NCBI GenBank assembly: GCA_947567625.1
Contig: CANONN010000025.1
Span: forward strand, 1-50,135
Length of the DNA: 50,135 bases
Reading direction: 5' to 3'
Origin: an uncultured Roseburia sp.
GTDB taxonomy: Bacteria > Bacillota > Clostridia > Lachnospirales > Lachnospiraceae
The position numbers and the translations under genes were made by a program. The notes beneath the pieces were generated by a model. It did no database searches. It worked only from the letters and a program-made list of their open reading frames with translations, and was not told the DNA's origin. How positions within the stretch are numbered: the stretch's first letter is position 1; the number at the start of each line of letters is the position of its first letter. Positions 17,614-25,509 of this stretch are shown here, one piece after another.

Positions 17614-18774
17614 CTAATCGTTCACACCGTACAGTGTCTGAAGCAGCGCCGCAGCACTGTCTCTGTAAATAATTGTGGTAATTTCCTCCGTCTTTTCCGG
17701 GTATAGTTCTCCCGGGAGATATCCGTCCGCAATCTTAACGGCCACCTGCACGGTGTCAAAACCGATGGAATAACAGTCCTGGACGCCCAGGGCATAAATG
17801 GTGCCGTCCCGCAGATAACCGAGCGCCTCCTGGTCATGATCCATGCCGACGATGACGACCTCCTCGTTGCGTCCGGCCTCTATAACCGCTCTGGCTGCGC
17901 CGACCGGATTGCTCATATTGCAGCAGATGATGCCGGACAGATCGTCATATTTTTTCAAAAACTCCTGCGCAAGCGCATACGACTTTTCCACACTATCCTC
18001 ATCATATGCGATCTCGGCAATCTCCATGTCAGGATATCTGCCGATCACATCCTGTGCGCCGAGCGCACGCTCCTCATGGCACGGCGCCCCCATCGTCCCC
18101 ACAAGTATCGCCACTTTTCCGGTATATCCGAGCTTTTTGCACAGCGTTTCGGTCAGCTTGGCGCCGTCCTCATAATTATGGGTGTTGCCGACGTAGGCGA
18201 TACGGTTGCACCCGTCCTCTTTCGAGGCGTCCGAGCTTGAAAATGTCATCACCTTATGCCCGTTTGCCGCCAGTTCATTGATTACCGGCGTCACGACATC
18301 GACGTCGGCCACATCCACTCCGATCACATCAAACTCCCGCGCAGCGGCATCCGCCAATCGGCGGGTCTGGTCTTTGGCAGACGCCCCGTTTGGCGCGAGA
18401 TACTCATAATTAATAGCGACTCCCCTCTGTTCGTACTGCTTTACCGCGTCCTCCATGCCCAGCCAGACCGCGTCCCACCAGGGATGCACGGTTTTATAGG
18501 TAAAATAAAAATTATACTCTTTTTTCGCGGGCTCATACCCGTCAAGCACATGATCGAAATCAACGATACTCACCACACGCTCATTGCGCTTATTATTTTT
18601 CACGCTCCACATCACATCTTCGTTGGCCACAGGCAAAACCTGCTGTGAAACCCTGCCGCAACCGGCCAGCCCCAGACCAGCCAGCATAAAAATCACAGGC
18701 AAAACCCCAAAAACAAGATTGCTGTGATATGATTTTATCCTACCCGCACCGGCTTTTCTCATCTTCCCCAACAT
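17614..18774 (-). CDS. Sugar-binding lipoprotein (periplasmic-binding-protein type I)
   Basis: A 386-residue RbsB-like binding protein. The N-terminus has a hydrophobic signal ending in the lipobox LAGC (Cys39), so it is anchored outside the membrane. The domain then shows the fold's hallmarks: FYFTYKTVHPWWDAVWLGMEDAVKQY, a DVIGVDVADVDVV block, KVAILVGTMG and IICCNMSNPVGAARAV. No ABC permease or ATPase gene is beside it; the next gene, 18 nt on, is a hybrid sensor kinase, so it probably serves sensing rather than uptake. GAGGAG lies 11 nt before the ATG. Confidence 0.9.
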   Translation of the reverse strand: MLGKMRKAGAGRIKSYHSNLVFGVLPVIFMLAGLGLAGCGRVSQQVLPVANEDVMWSVKNNKRNERVVSIVDFDHVLDGYEPAKKEYNFYFTYKTVHPWWDAVWLGMEDAVKQYEQRGVAINYEYLAPNGASAKDQTRRLADAAAREFDVIGVDVADVDVVTPVINELAANGHKVMTFSSSDASKEDGCNRIAYVGNTHNYEDGAKLTETLCKKLGYTGKVAILVGTMGAPCHEERALGAQDVIGRYPDMEIAEIAYDEDSVEKSYALAQEFLKKYDDLSGIICCNMSNPVGAARAVIEAGRNEEVVIVGMDHDQEALGYLRDGTIYALGVQDCYSIGFDTVQVAVKIADGYLPGELYPEKTEEITTIIYRDSAAALLQTLYGVND

Positions 18775-18878
18775 GACCGCTGATTCTCCTCTCTCTCAAT
18801 ACTATCGCTGATCGCTTTGCCCCAAAAAGCTCCCGCCCCCGCACATCAATCATGGCGCCAACCGACAAGATATGATCT

Positions 18879-18907
18879 ATTATACATGATTTTCCACATA
18901 AAATAAA
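18879..18907 (-). promoter_or_regulatory. Promoter of the binding-protein/hybrid-kinase operon
   Basis: A perfect TATAAT with preceding TG (18879-18884, minus strand) has only a poor -35 box 17 nt upstream. A leader of about 95 nt follows to the ATG. Confidence 0.5.
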
Positions 18908-18917
18908 GTTATAATTC

Positions 18918-20392
18918 TTATGACTCACCCGGCGTCAAAAAATCCGTATAGACCCCTGTTACCCCGCGCGCCGTAAGTTCCTGCATCTCCTCGCGCGTGT
19001 TAAAGGTATGCATATACACCTGGATATCGCGCTCATAGAGCTGATCAAAAAACGACTGCTGCGATTTTGACTTACTCGTGGTAATCACCTGTATTCCCTG
19101 CCGGTATGCAAAATCAATGACCTCTTTCTCTGAAAATTCTTTGAGCGCATACATCGTGTAGACGATGGATTTCCAGTCATAAATACCCATAATCAAATCG
19201 AACGTTTTTTCGTTATAGAGCTGTGGAATAATCCGGTCGAGCACCTCCGGCGCCACACGGTTTGCCGTCTCGACAATCAGCGAAAACTGTTCCCGCAGCA
19301 GGTCTTTGCTTTTCTTTTGGTATCCGTGATCATATAGATATCCGGGTATTGTTTCATGAGCATAACCACATCCTCAAAGGAAAGCGGCGTATACTTTCCC
19401 TCAATCCTCATCGCTTTATACTCCGCAAGCGTCATCAGACTGCCGTCCTCGTGCTCGGGCACATCATGGACGGCGGCCAGTTGACCGTCGGCAGTCAGCC
19501 GCAGGTCCACTTCAAACACCCGAAACCCGGCCTTATAATTTGCCTCAAACGCCTCCAGGGAATTGGTATACGTCACACCGTCAATCCCTCCCAGCCCATG
19601 CGCTACATAAGGATATTTCGTCCACTCGTAATCAAAGCGATGCGGGTAATTGTCAATATAAATCACCTGCCTTATGCTCCCGTCACTTAAGGTGGCATCG
19701 TCTAAAACATGAAGGCCAAGCACATCCCGAAGCAGTGAAAAACTCAGATATAATTCACTGTCCTTCACGAAATAATCACCGCTGTTTTTTAATGTATTTG
19801 CAACAAACTCATGCTCACCCATCTGGAAGCTGGTCTCAAACAAACTCGATTGTTTCATCTCAAACGAATCCCCCAGCCCGACAGCCAGCGCACGTGCCTG
19901 TATAAAGTATTCCTCACTCTCATTGACATACAAAAGCGGTGCCGATGCGTCATAAAATTCATTGTTAATCTTTATTGGTTTGGAACTGACGTGGGCGGTC
20001 ACTTCCGGTACGGCGATACGCCAGAATACCATAACGGCTGACCCGGCGACCAGCGCCAGAACGAGGGCGGCCATAATAAACTTGCGGAAGCGCTTCAGTC
20101 CCAACCCCCGTATGTTTGCACACACAATGCCAAGGAATATGGCGAGCGCCATAGACAATACGATCGCCGTCGTGCCATAGATGACAGAAGGTTCCCCGTT
20201 CCCCTCCGTGATCAGTTTCACTCTGCCAAACGGAAGCAAAGTGAGCACCGTTACCTCTGTGATTAACACGGTATACGCCAAAACCTCCAGCAGCGACAAC
20301 AGCGCAGAAGGCTTTTCCTCATCCGCAGAAAACCATTTTTGCACAAGCCAGGTAACTGCCCCCGGCCCAAACAAATATAAAAAACGAAGCAT
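18918..20392 (-). pseudogene. Membrane glycerophosphodiester phosphodiesterase gene, interrupted by a frameshift
   Basis: The first part (from ATG at 20392, with AAGGAGG 6 nt upstream) encodes about three membrane helices, a roughly 170-residue outer region, then a GDPD domain: YVAHGLGG, NSLEAFEANYKAGFRVFEVDLRLTADGQLAAVHD and YPDIYMITDTK. Right after DTK, near 19310, the frame breaks and stops at 19277. The next frame continues KDLLREQFSLIVETANRVAPEVLDRIIPQLY and finishes the domain with VYMHTFNTREEMQELTARGVTGVYTDF, to the stop at 18918. The two parts make one normal GDPD protein if one base is restored in the A-rich stretch. GDPD enzymes split glycerophosphodiesters into glycerol-3-phosphate and an alcohol. 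Sequencing error, true inactivation and programmed frameshifting are all possible; no classical slippery heptamer is present. Confidence 0.85.
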
Positions 20393-20480
20393 TCTTTCCT
20401 CCTTACTAAGGTAAAAAGAGCTGTCCACACGATTTCATGCAGCAGCTCTGTCTATAGGCTCTTTCTTTGGGATGCCTGTC

Positions 20481-21194
20481 CTATCTTCTCTTCTTCTTTG
20501 ACTTCCTGTTCGGCCGCTTTTTACCCGCGGCTGCCCTGTCATTGGCGTCGCCGGTGGCCATAGCCGCAGGCACGCCCTCGTCCCCTGCCGCTGCATCCTC
20601 CTCTGTGAGCGCCTGCTCATCTATGTCCTCTTCTCCCCCCTGCTCCCGGGAATTCTCAACTGCCTCTGCCGTCTCCTGTTCCGCCATAATCCCGTCTGTC
20701 TCCTGCATTTCGCAAGCCTCGGCTTTCCCACATGCCTCCTGCATTTCGCAAGCCTCGGCTTTCCCACATGCCTCCTGCATCTTGTCAGTCTTTGCGCTCC
20801 CTGACGCCTCCTGCATCTTGTCAGTCTTTGCGGCTTCACTCACTTCCCCGCTTTCTGTCAGCCCGGATACACGCTTGGGCTTGATCTCTTTGAGCAGCAG
20901 CGCCTTGCCAAGGTTTCCCTCCGCGCGCAGCTTTCTCGTCGTGTATGCCCACATCGGGTCCAGTTCTCCCCTGCCGATCTTTAACAGCGTCTCTGCAGTT
21001 GTCGTAAACAATACATCCCTGTCATGATAATCGTAGGGCTCGACAATCACTTCGCCGTCCTTGATCTCCAGGTAAAAAATACCCTCCGCTTCTCCCGTCA
21101 CATTGAACTGAAACGCAACGTGCTCTTTGATATTGCCCGCATCGGCGCCCGCATAAGCAGCTCTCACTGCGTCCACCAATTCAAAATATGTCAT
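20481..21194 (-). CDS. SCP2 sterol-carrier-like protein with repetitive basic-ended tail
   Basis: The first about 105 residues match the SCP2 domain found in small clostridial proteins (MTYFELVDAVRAAYAGAD, HVAFQFNVTGEAEGIFYLEI, AETLLKIGRGELDPMWAYTTRKLRAEGNLGKAL); such domains bind lipids. Behind it is a low-complexity tail unusual for the family: four tandem 12-residue repeats around KMQEA/EMQEA, an acidic stretch, and a final KKRPNRKSKKKRR. AGGAGG stands 9 nt before the ATG at 21194 and 3 nt before an ATG at 21200; the former is preferred. The gene is divergent from the XRE regulator. Confidence 0.85.
   Translation of the reverse strand: MTYFELVDAVRAAYAGADAGNIKEHVAFQFNVTGEAEGIFYLEIKDGEVIVEPYDYHDRDVLFTTTAETLLKIGRGELDPMWAYTTRKLRAEGNLGKALLLKEIKPKRVSGLTESGEVSEAAKTDKMQEASGSAKTDKMQEACGKAEACEMQEACGKAEACEMQETDGIMAEQETAEAVENSREQGGEEDIDEQALTEEDAAAGDEGVPAAMATGDANDRAAAGKKRPNRKSKKKRR
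20701..20840 (-). repeat. Four tandem 36-bp repeats inside the SCP2-protein gene
   Basis: The motif TCCTGCATYTTG/TTTCG recurs at 20701, 20737, 20773 and 20809, exactly 36 bp apart. It encodes 12-residue units of the form (K/S)A(E/K)(A/T)(C/D)(E/K)MQEA(C/S)G. The two middle junctions are nearly identical at the DNA level, indicating recent duplication. Confidence 0.95.
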
Positions 21195-21227
21195 ATCCAT
21201 CTGCCTCCTATTGTCATAATTTCATTA

Positions 21228-21256
21228 ACTATATCACTATTTTTCTCATCCTGCAA
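21228..21256 (-). promoter_or_regulatory. Promoter of the SCP2-protein gene
   Basis: TTGCAG (21251-21256) and TATAGT (21228-21233) are 17 nt apart on the minus strand and sit 34 nt before the start codon. The XRE operator palindrome lies 30 nt upstream of this promoter. Confidence 0.6.
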
Positions 21257-21284
21257 CGTATCTTTGCAAAATTCTCTTGACCTT

Positions 21285-21304
21285 AGTTATCATATATGAT
21301 AACT
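21285..21304. promoter_or_regulatory. Perfect 20-bp palindrome, probable XRE operator
   Basis: AGTTATCATATATGATAACT is a perfect inverted repeat in the divergent region between the SCP2 gene and the XRE gene. A TTGACC -35-like box (21277-21282) directly precedes and touches it on the plus strand, so a bound repressor would block the regulator's own promoter. This is the usual arrangement for small autoregulated XRE proteins; binding is inferred. Confidence 0.6.
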
Positions 21305-21351
21305 TTAAGAGTGCAATTTGCATTATATTGACTTTTTGAGTGAGGAAAAAT

Positions 21352-21618
21352 ATGACACATGCAACAGGGCACAATCCGGCTGCCGCAGACAACGATACGC
21401 GTACCGCCGCCTCTGCCGCCGCCAGGAAGGACGTCGCAAAGCAGCTAAAAGCGGCGCGCCAGGACGCCAATGTGACGCAGGAAGTCCTTGCGACCCGCAT
21501 TGGCACAAAGAAGTCAAATATTTCACGTTTTGAACGCGGAAACTATAACCCCAGCCTCGATTTTCTTGTGAAGCTGGCGGAAGGGCTCGGGAAACAGCTC
21601 CATATCAGCATCCGCTAA
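21352..21618 (+). CDS. XRE-family helix-turn-helix regulator, 88 aa
   Basis: A short regulator with a Cro/C1-type HTH at about residues 28-85 (VAKQLKAARQDANVTQEVLATRIGTKKSNISRFERGNYNPSLDFLVKLAEGLG) and an alanine-rich N-terminal extension. It resembles HigA/HipB-like antitoxin-type regulators and ends KQLHISIR, like HigA relatives. The ATG at 21352 follows GAGG at 6 nt; an in-frame GTG at 21340 contains that ribosome binding site and is unlikely. No toxin gene is adjacent: the next gene downstream is unrecognised. Probably autoregulated through the palindrome upstream. Confidence 0.88.
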   Translation: MTHATGHNPAAADNDTRTAASAAARKDVAKQLKAARQDANVTQEVLATRIGTKKSNISRFERGNYNPSLDFLVKLAEGLGKQLHISIR

Positions 21619-21628
21619 AGCAAATCCG

Positions 21629-21657
21629 TTGCCGCTATACAGTTGAAAACGTATTTT
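21629..21657 (+). promoter_or_regulatory. Promoter of the 103-aa gene
   Basis: TTGCCG (21629-21634) and TATTTT (21652-21657) are 17 nt apart on the plus strand, about 100 nt before the start codon. A 10-bp hairpin lies between them and the gene. Confidence 0.4.
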
Positions 21658-21702
21658 AGGATGACAGTAGCTTTAGTATCTGTACCATAGAAAGGTTTCA
21701 TA

Positions 21703-21738
21703 CTGTGAAAAATCTTCCTGACCGCCGGTTTTTCACAG
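21703..21738 (+). promoter_or_regulatory. Leader hairpin before the 103-aa gene
   Basis: CTGTGAAAAA (21703-21712) pairs perfectly with TTTTTCACAG (21729-21738). The T run inside the 3' arm gives it a terminator-like look, but CACAG follows it. It ends 10 nt before the GGAG of the next gene. Confidence 0.5.
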
Positions 21739-21759
21739 ACAAATTTGTTGGAGAACACA

Positions 21760-22071
21760 ATGGCAACAGCAAAAATATTGGGTGATATCAAAAAAATAGA
21801 CAAAGACGTAGAAGTCTGCCGCACCACCAATCAGATGATCAGTAAGCGGGCGGCAGAATTATTAATAGAAAATCAGATTCCCTTTTCCAGGGACTGGGTA
21901 AAAATACCCTTTTTCCAGAGAGAAAAGTACCGGGGTGCGCGAAAATTTTATGTCATCCGCACCAACCGCAACCGCTACAGCCAGGCGAGACGCACCATTG
22001 ATACCATGGAGCCCGCCTGCAAGCGGAAGTTATATTTTGGCGGCTATTCTTACGATTCCCGAATCCGGTAG
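21760..22071 (+). CDS. Hypothetical protein, 103 aa
   Basis: I do not recognise this family. The product is strongly basic (for example RTNRNRYSQARRTIDTMEPACKRKL) and soluble, with no signal peptide, and could bind nucleic acid, which is only a guess from charge. GGAG lies 7 nt before ATG 21760; a TTG five codons upstream is ignored. It has a plausible promoter and a leader hairpin of its own. Its last 22 nt overlap the end of the convergent gene on the other strand. It may form a unit with the XRE gene 140 nt upstream. Confidence 0.65.
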   Translation: MATAKILGDIKKIDKDVEVCRTTNQMISKRAAELLIENQIPFSRDWVKIPFFQREKYRGARKFYVIRTNRNRYSQARRTIDTMEPACKRKLYFGGYSYDSRIR

Positions 22072-22796
22072 AGATACTGCCGCCCCAGCTTGCCGGGGCG
22101 GTCCACGATCTTTAGCTCATACAAAAGCAGCAGCACCGTCCGCGCCAAATCTGCCGTTATTTTGGCATATTTCGCGAACTCTTTGGCGGTAAACGGTTCC
22201 GGCAGGTCATAGGGTATAAACTGCATATAGTCCTCTCTGCGGTCGATGGCAACCTCCTCCACAAAGGAGAGCGGGATGCGGTCGTAGCGCTCGCTCCCCC
22301 TCTTTTTATCGCGGCTCCACCCGTTTAACAGGCGGTATTCTTCCATATCAATCAGCGCAAAACGGAACTTCATATTGGGATGATTCAAAAAAGGCCGTAT
22401 CTTATACAATTCTGCAAACGCGTGGTAGGGACTGCCCCGCTTCGGCGATTTGCGCTTTGCGGAAGCCTCGCCGGACGTCTCGTCAATCCAGCTAAGCCAC
22501 TTGATGTGCGGTATCGGATAGACCACCGTCACGGGGTACAGCGGCAAAAACACCTCCAGTTTTTTTCGCATCGCGTGAAAAGACCGGGTCTGAATCTCAA
22601 TAATTTCAGACCCGGTGTATATATCCGCCACATATCCCGCAATCGGAATCTCATGCATATCGGTATCAGGAGCGTAATAGTGCTTTAACACGGCGTGCAC
22701 CGTCTTCTCCGACAGCGTCCCGATGCCCTGCCTCTCACGGTTTTTTCCGATGATACGCGCTTTCGCCTGTTCAAATTTCACCTCGTCGACACTCAT
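22050..22796 (-). CDS. Unrecognised protein with nuclease-like core and C-terminal winged-helix
   Basis: A 248-residue soluble protein. Residues about 45-95 read HEIPIAGYVADIYTGSEIIEIQTRSFHAMRKKLEVFLPLYPVTVVYPI: a strand with Asp, then E-x-Q and a helix, resembling the PD-(D/E)XK nuclease-fold core with Gln in place of the catalytic Lys. The last 50 residues (PFTAKEFAKYAKITADLARTVLLLLYELKIVDRPGKLGRQYLYRI) look like a winged helix-turn-helix. The middle is basic (SAKRKSPKRGSPYHAF). Function is unknown; both fold calls are my reading of the pattern. The ribosome binding site is weak (GGACAGG). The gene is single, between the convergent 103-aa gene and lysA. Confidence 0.75.
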   Translation of the reverse strand: MSVDEVKFEQAKARIIGKNRERQGIGTLSEKTVHAVLKHYYAPDTDMHEIPIAGYVADIYTGSEIIEIQTRSFHAMRKKLEVFLPLYPVTVVYPIPHIKWLSWIDETSGEASAKRKSPKRGSPYHAFAELYKIRPFLNHPNMKFRFALIDMEEYRLLNGWSRDKKRGSERYDRIPLSFVEEVAIDRREDYMQFIPYDLPEPFTAKEFAKYAKITADLARTVLLLLYELKIVDRPGKLGRQYLYRIRES

Positions 22797-22850
22797 AACC
22801 TGTCCATTTCCGCCCCGAAGGCTACAAAATTATCATCTTAAAACATCCTT

Positions 22851-24131
22851 TCATTTGCCCGGATGCCTCATATCTTTTAAGATGTCAAAACAGTCGAACG
22901 TGCGAAAATAATCGTCCGGCGTCTCCGCACGGCGAATCAGGCGCGCACTGCCGTCCTCCTGTAACAAGATCTCCGCCGAGCGAAGCTTTCCATTATAATT
23001 GTAGCCCATGGAAAACCCATGTGCGCCGGTATCGTGGATAAATAAGAGATCACCCCTGTCAATCTCCGGCAGCATGCGGTCGACCGCAAATTTATCACAG
23101 TTTTCACACAGAGAACCAACCACGTCATAGGTGTGGTCGCAGGGCGCGTCCTCTTTGCCCATCACCGTAATGTGGTGGTAGGCGCCGTAAATCGCCGGGC
23201 GCATCAGATTGACCGCGCAGGCGTCGACGCCGATATATTCTTTATAGGTGTGCTTTTCGTGAATCGCCCTCGTCACCAGCGCACCGTAGGGAGCCATCAT
23301 AAACCGTCCCATTTCGGTGTAGATCGCCACATCGCCCAGCCCCGCCGGCACTAAAATCTCGTCAAACGCTTCCTTGACCCCGGCGCCGATGGCATAGATA
23401 TCATTCGGCGTCTGCTCCGGCGAATAGGCGACGCCCACGCCGCCCGAAAGATTGATAAAGCGAATGTCACACCCGGTCTTTTCCTTTAGCTCCACCACCA
23501 GTTCAAACAACTGTCTTGCCAGCTTGGGGTAATACTCATTGGTGACCGTATTGCTGGCCAGAAATGCGTGGATGCCAAAATATTTGGCGCCCTTTTCCTT
23601 TAGAATCCGAAATCCCTCCACCAGCTGATCGTGTGTGAAACCGTACTTGGCATCGCCGGGATTGTCCATGATGCCGTTGCTCATCTGAAAAACGCCGCCG
23701 GGATTGTAACGGCAGCTGATCGTCTCGGGAATCCCTCCGATGACCTGCTCCAAAAAATCAATGTGCGTAAAATCGTCCAGGTTGATGATCGCCCCCAGCT
23801 CGTTGGCAAACGCAAACTCCTCCGCCGGCGTATCGTTGGAGGAAAACATGATATGCGCACCGTCAAAGTGCAGCGCGTCCGCCAGCATAAGCTCGGTCAA
23901 AGACGAGCAGTCGCAGCCGCAGTCATACTCCTTTAAGATATCCAACAGAAACGGATTCGGCGTCGCCTTAACCGCAAAATACTCGCGGAATCCCTTGTTC
24001 CAGGCGAATGCCTCCCGCACAGCCTTCGCATTCTCGCGGATTCCCTTTTCATCATAGAGATGAAACGGCGTCGGATATGCGCTCACAATCTCTTCTAACT
24101 GTTCCTTTGTCACAAATGGTGTCTTTTTCAT
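22851..24131 (-). CDS. lysA: Diaminopimelate decarboxylase
   Basis: A 426-residue fold-III PLP enzyme that makes lysine from meso-diaminopimelate, the last lysine step. PLP-binding Lys55 lies in EYFAVKATPNP, the glycine-rich NLSGGVGVAYSP binds phosphate, and the C-terminal CDKFAVDRMLPEIDRGDLLFIHDTGAHGFSMGYNYNG carries the catalytic Cys and substrate-binding Tyr. The sequence is of the divergent clostridial LysA type. AGAAAGG lies 12 nt before the ATG; the same 16-nt leader precedes speA. The dapA-dapB genes are 15 kb away behind a lysine riboswitch, but no such riboswitch is seen here. Confidence 0.93.
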   Translation of the reverse strand: MKKTPFVTKEQLEEIVSAYPTPFHLYDEKGIRENAKAVREAFAWNKGFREYFAVKATPNPFLLDILKEYDCGCDCSSLTELMLADALHFDGAHIMFSSNDTPAEEFAFANELGAIINLDDFTHIDFLEQVIGGIPETISCRYNPGGVFQMSNGIMDNPGDAKYGFTHDQLVEGFRILKEKGAKYFGIHAFLASNTVTNEYYPKLARQLFELVVELKEKTGCDIRFINLSGGVGVAYSPEQTPNDIYAIGAGVKEAFDEILVPAGLGDVAIYTEMGRFMMAPYGALVTRAIHEKHTYKEYIGVDACAVNLMRPAIYGAYHHITVMGKEDAPCDHTYDVVGSLCENCDKFAVDRMLPEIDRGDLLFIHDTGAHGFSMGYNYNGKLRSAEILLQEDGSARLIRRAETPDDYFRTFDCFDILKDMRHPGK

Positions 24132-24249
24132 AGGATAACCATACCTTTCTCTGATTTTGTATCATTTATCATTGCCCGTCTGACCGATGAAAGAAAAATC
24201 GCATGCGCCCTCATCCGGCAATATCATAATCAAAAATGATGTAACCGTT

Positions 24250-24299
24250 ACGCGTTCTTACTTACTTTGCAGCGGGTGCAAAGTCCTGGGCTCAATTAC
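24250..24299 (+). repeat. Modular palindromic repeat, copy 2 (partial)
   Basis: The segment shares ACGCGTTCTTAC and the ACTTTGC/GCAAAGT hairpin with copy 1 (read on its minus strand) and continues with GTCCTGGGCTCAATTAC. It is preceded by a small palindrome GTAACCGTTAC (24241-24250). It lies between azlD and lysA, whose 192-nt gap holds nothing else recognisable. The GAATCCGGCTC module is missing here. Confidence 0.75.
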
Positions 24300-24323
24300 A
24301 ACATAATTCATTTCTATAACCCT

Positions 24324-24656
24324 TTAAAATACTGCCTGTATTAAAAACATATACAAAACGGTGCCCGCGCCGATGCTGAGCAGATTGTTCCGCTTCCAGA
24401 CATGCAATAGGACGACCACCGCAGCCGAGACGGCCTCCGGGATTCCAAACGGAAACTCCGTGAGCGCAACGGACCGGAAACAGTAGACAATCAACATGCC
24501 GATGACCGCCGGCGGCAGCATCCTGCCCAGATAAGAGATTAACGGCGGTATCTCCTTCCCTTTCGGGAAAAATACAAACGGAATGGCCCTGGTTAAAAAT
24601 ATCGTTCCCGCCACCGTTAAAATAATCACGATGGAGCGTAAGGCACTAACCGGCAT
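24324..24656 (-). CDS. azlD: AzlD-family branched-chain amino acid transport subunit
   Basis: A 110-residue membrane protein with four hydrophobic helices and the family start VIILTVAGTIFLTRAIPFVFFPK. AzlD is the small partner of AzlC in export of branched-chain amino acids or analogues. ATG 24656 is chosen since AGGAGGAGACAGAAA precedes it; a longer frame with a TTG start is unsupported. It overlaps the end of azlC by 11 nt. Confidence 0.9.
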   Translation of the reverse strand: MPVSALRSIVIILTVAGTIFLTRAIPFVFFPKGKEIPPLISYLGRMLPPAVIGMLIVYCFRSVALTEFPFGIPEAVSAAVVVLLHVWKRNNLLSIGAGTVLYMFLIQAVF

Positions 24657-25359
24657 TTTCTGTCTCCTCCTCTTTCTGATCAAGTATTTTTCTGCCCGGA
24701 ATCAATAATAACATAATCGCTATCATGGTGGGAAGTATAAAATTTTCAGGACCGAACAGCAGCAGGCATACAAGCCCGCAGGCCAGGCCGATAAAAAGGC
24801 TGGGACGGTTCTTTTTCTCAAAAAACTGTTCCACCATGATAACCAGGAACAAGGCCGTCATCGCGAAATCAATTCCCTTGGCGTCAAACGGAATCGCAGC
24901 CCCCAGAAACGCCCCGATGCCTGAGCCGATAATCCAATACGCCTGGTCGAGCAGGGCGATCGCAAAAAGAAACTGTTCTTCTTTCACGCCTTCGGGCACT
25001 TTTGTGATAAAAAATAAAGAATACGTCTCATCGGTCAGGGAAAAGATCATATAGAGCTTCTTCTTCCCCATGTCCGCAAAGCGCTCGAGCAGAGACAGGC
25101 CGTAAAAAATATGGCGTATATTGATCATAAATTCCAGAAAGATCACATGTAACAAACTGATGCCCGGCACAAAAAAATTGACCGCCAGATACTGGCCGCT
25201 CCCCGCATAACACAAAAGGCTCATGAGCATCGCCCACAAAAAATTGTATCCCTTTTCCTGAATCATCACCCCAAAGGCCATGCCGATAAACAGATATCCC
25301 GATAAAACCGGTATGGTATAGGGAAACGCCCTGGCAAAAACTTTTGCATAAGTTTTCAT
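24646..25359 (-). CDS. azlC: AzlC-family branched-chain amino acid permease
   Basis: A 237-residue membrane protein with about seven hydrophobic segments. The block FARAFPYTIPVLSGYLFIGMAFGVMIQEKGY at the N-terminus and LEFMINIRHIFYGLSLLERF near residue 80 are typical of AzlC. It forms the permease core with AzlD, encoded immediately downstream. The ribosome binding site is weak (AAAGAG). No regulator (azlB/lrp) is adjacent. Confidence 0.92.
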   Translation of the reverse strand: MKTYAKVFARAFPYTIPVLSGYLFIGMAFGVMIQEKGYNFLWAMLMSLLCYAGSGQYLAVNFFVPGISLLHVIFLEFMINIRHIFYGLSLLERFADMGKKKLYMIFSLTDETYSLFFITKVPEGVKEEQFLFAIALLDQAYWIIGSGIGAFLGAAIPFDAKGIDFAMTALFLVIMVEQFFEKKNRPSLFIGLACGLVCLLLFGPENFILPTMIAIMLLLIPGRKILDQKEEETENAG

Positions 25360-25389
25360 TTTTCTCTTTTCTAGTCCCTTTACATATGT

Positions 25390-25395
25390 TATAAT
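25390..25395 (+). promoter_or_regulatory. Extended -10 promoter for the lytic transglycosylase gene
   Basis: TATAAT preceded by TGT on the plus strand, about 110 nt before the start codon. The -35 region (TTTTCT) is weak. Confidence 0.4.
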
Positions 25396-25509
25396 TTATC
25401 TATATGTTGTGTTCTTTTTTGGACACGCTACTATTTTAACGCAAATGCATCGAGAATGCTACCCTGTTTTTTCACGAATTACAAATTAGTAGAACGGAAG
25501 GTGTCTTTG

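Noticed and set aside
18918-19256. Separate 112-codon gene downstream of the GDPD gene
   Set aside because: Its sequence is the missing C-terminal half of the GDPD domain in another frame, so both parts are one interrupted gene.
20701-20840. Regular repeats considered as a CRISPR array
   Set aside because: The 36-bp units are contiguous, lack spacers, and stay in frame in the SCP2-protein gene.
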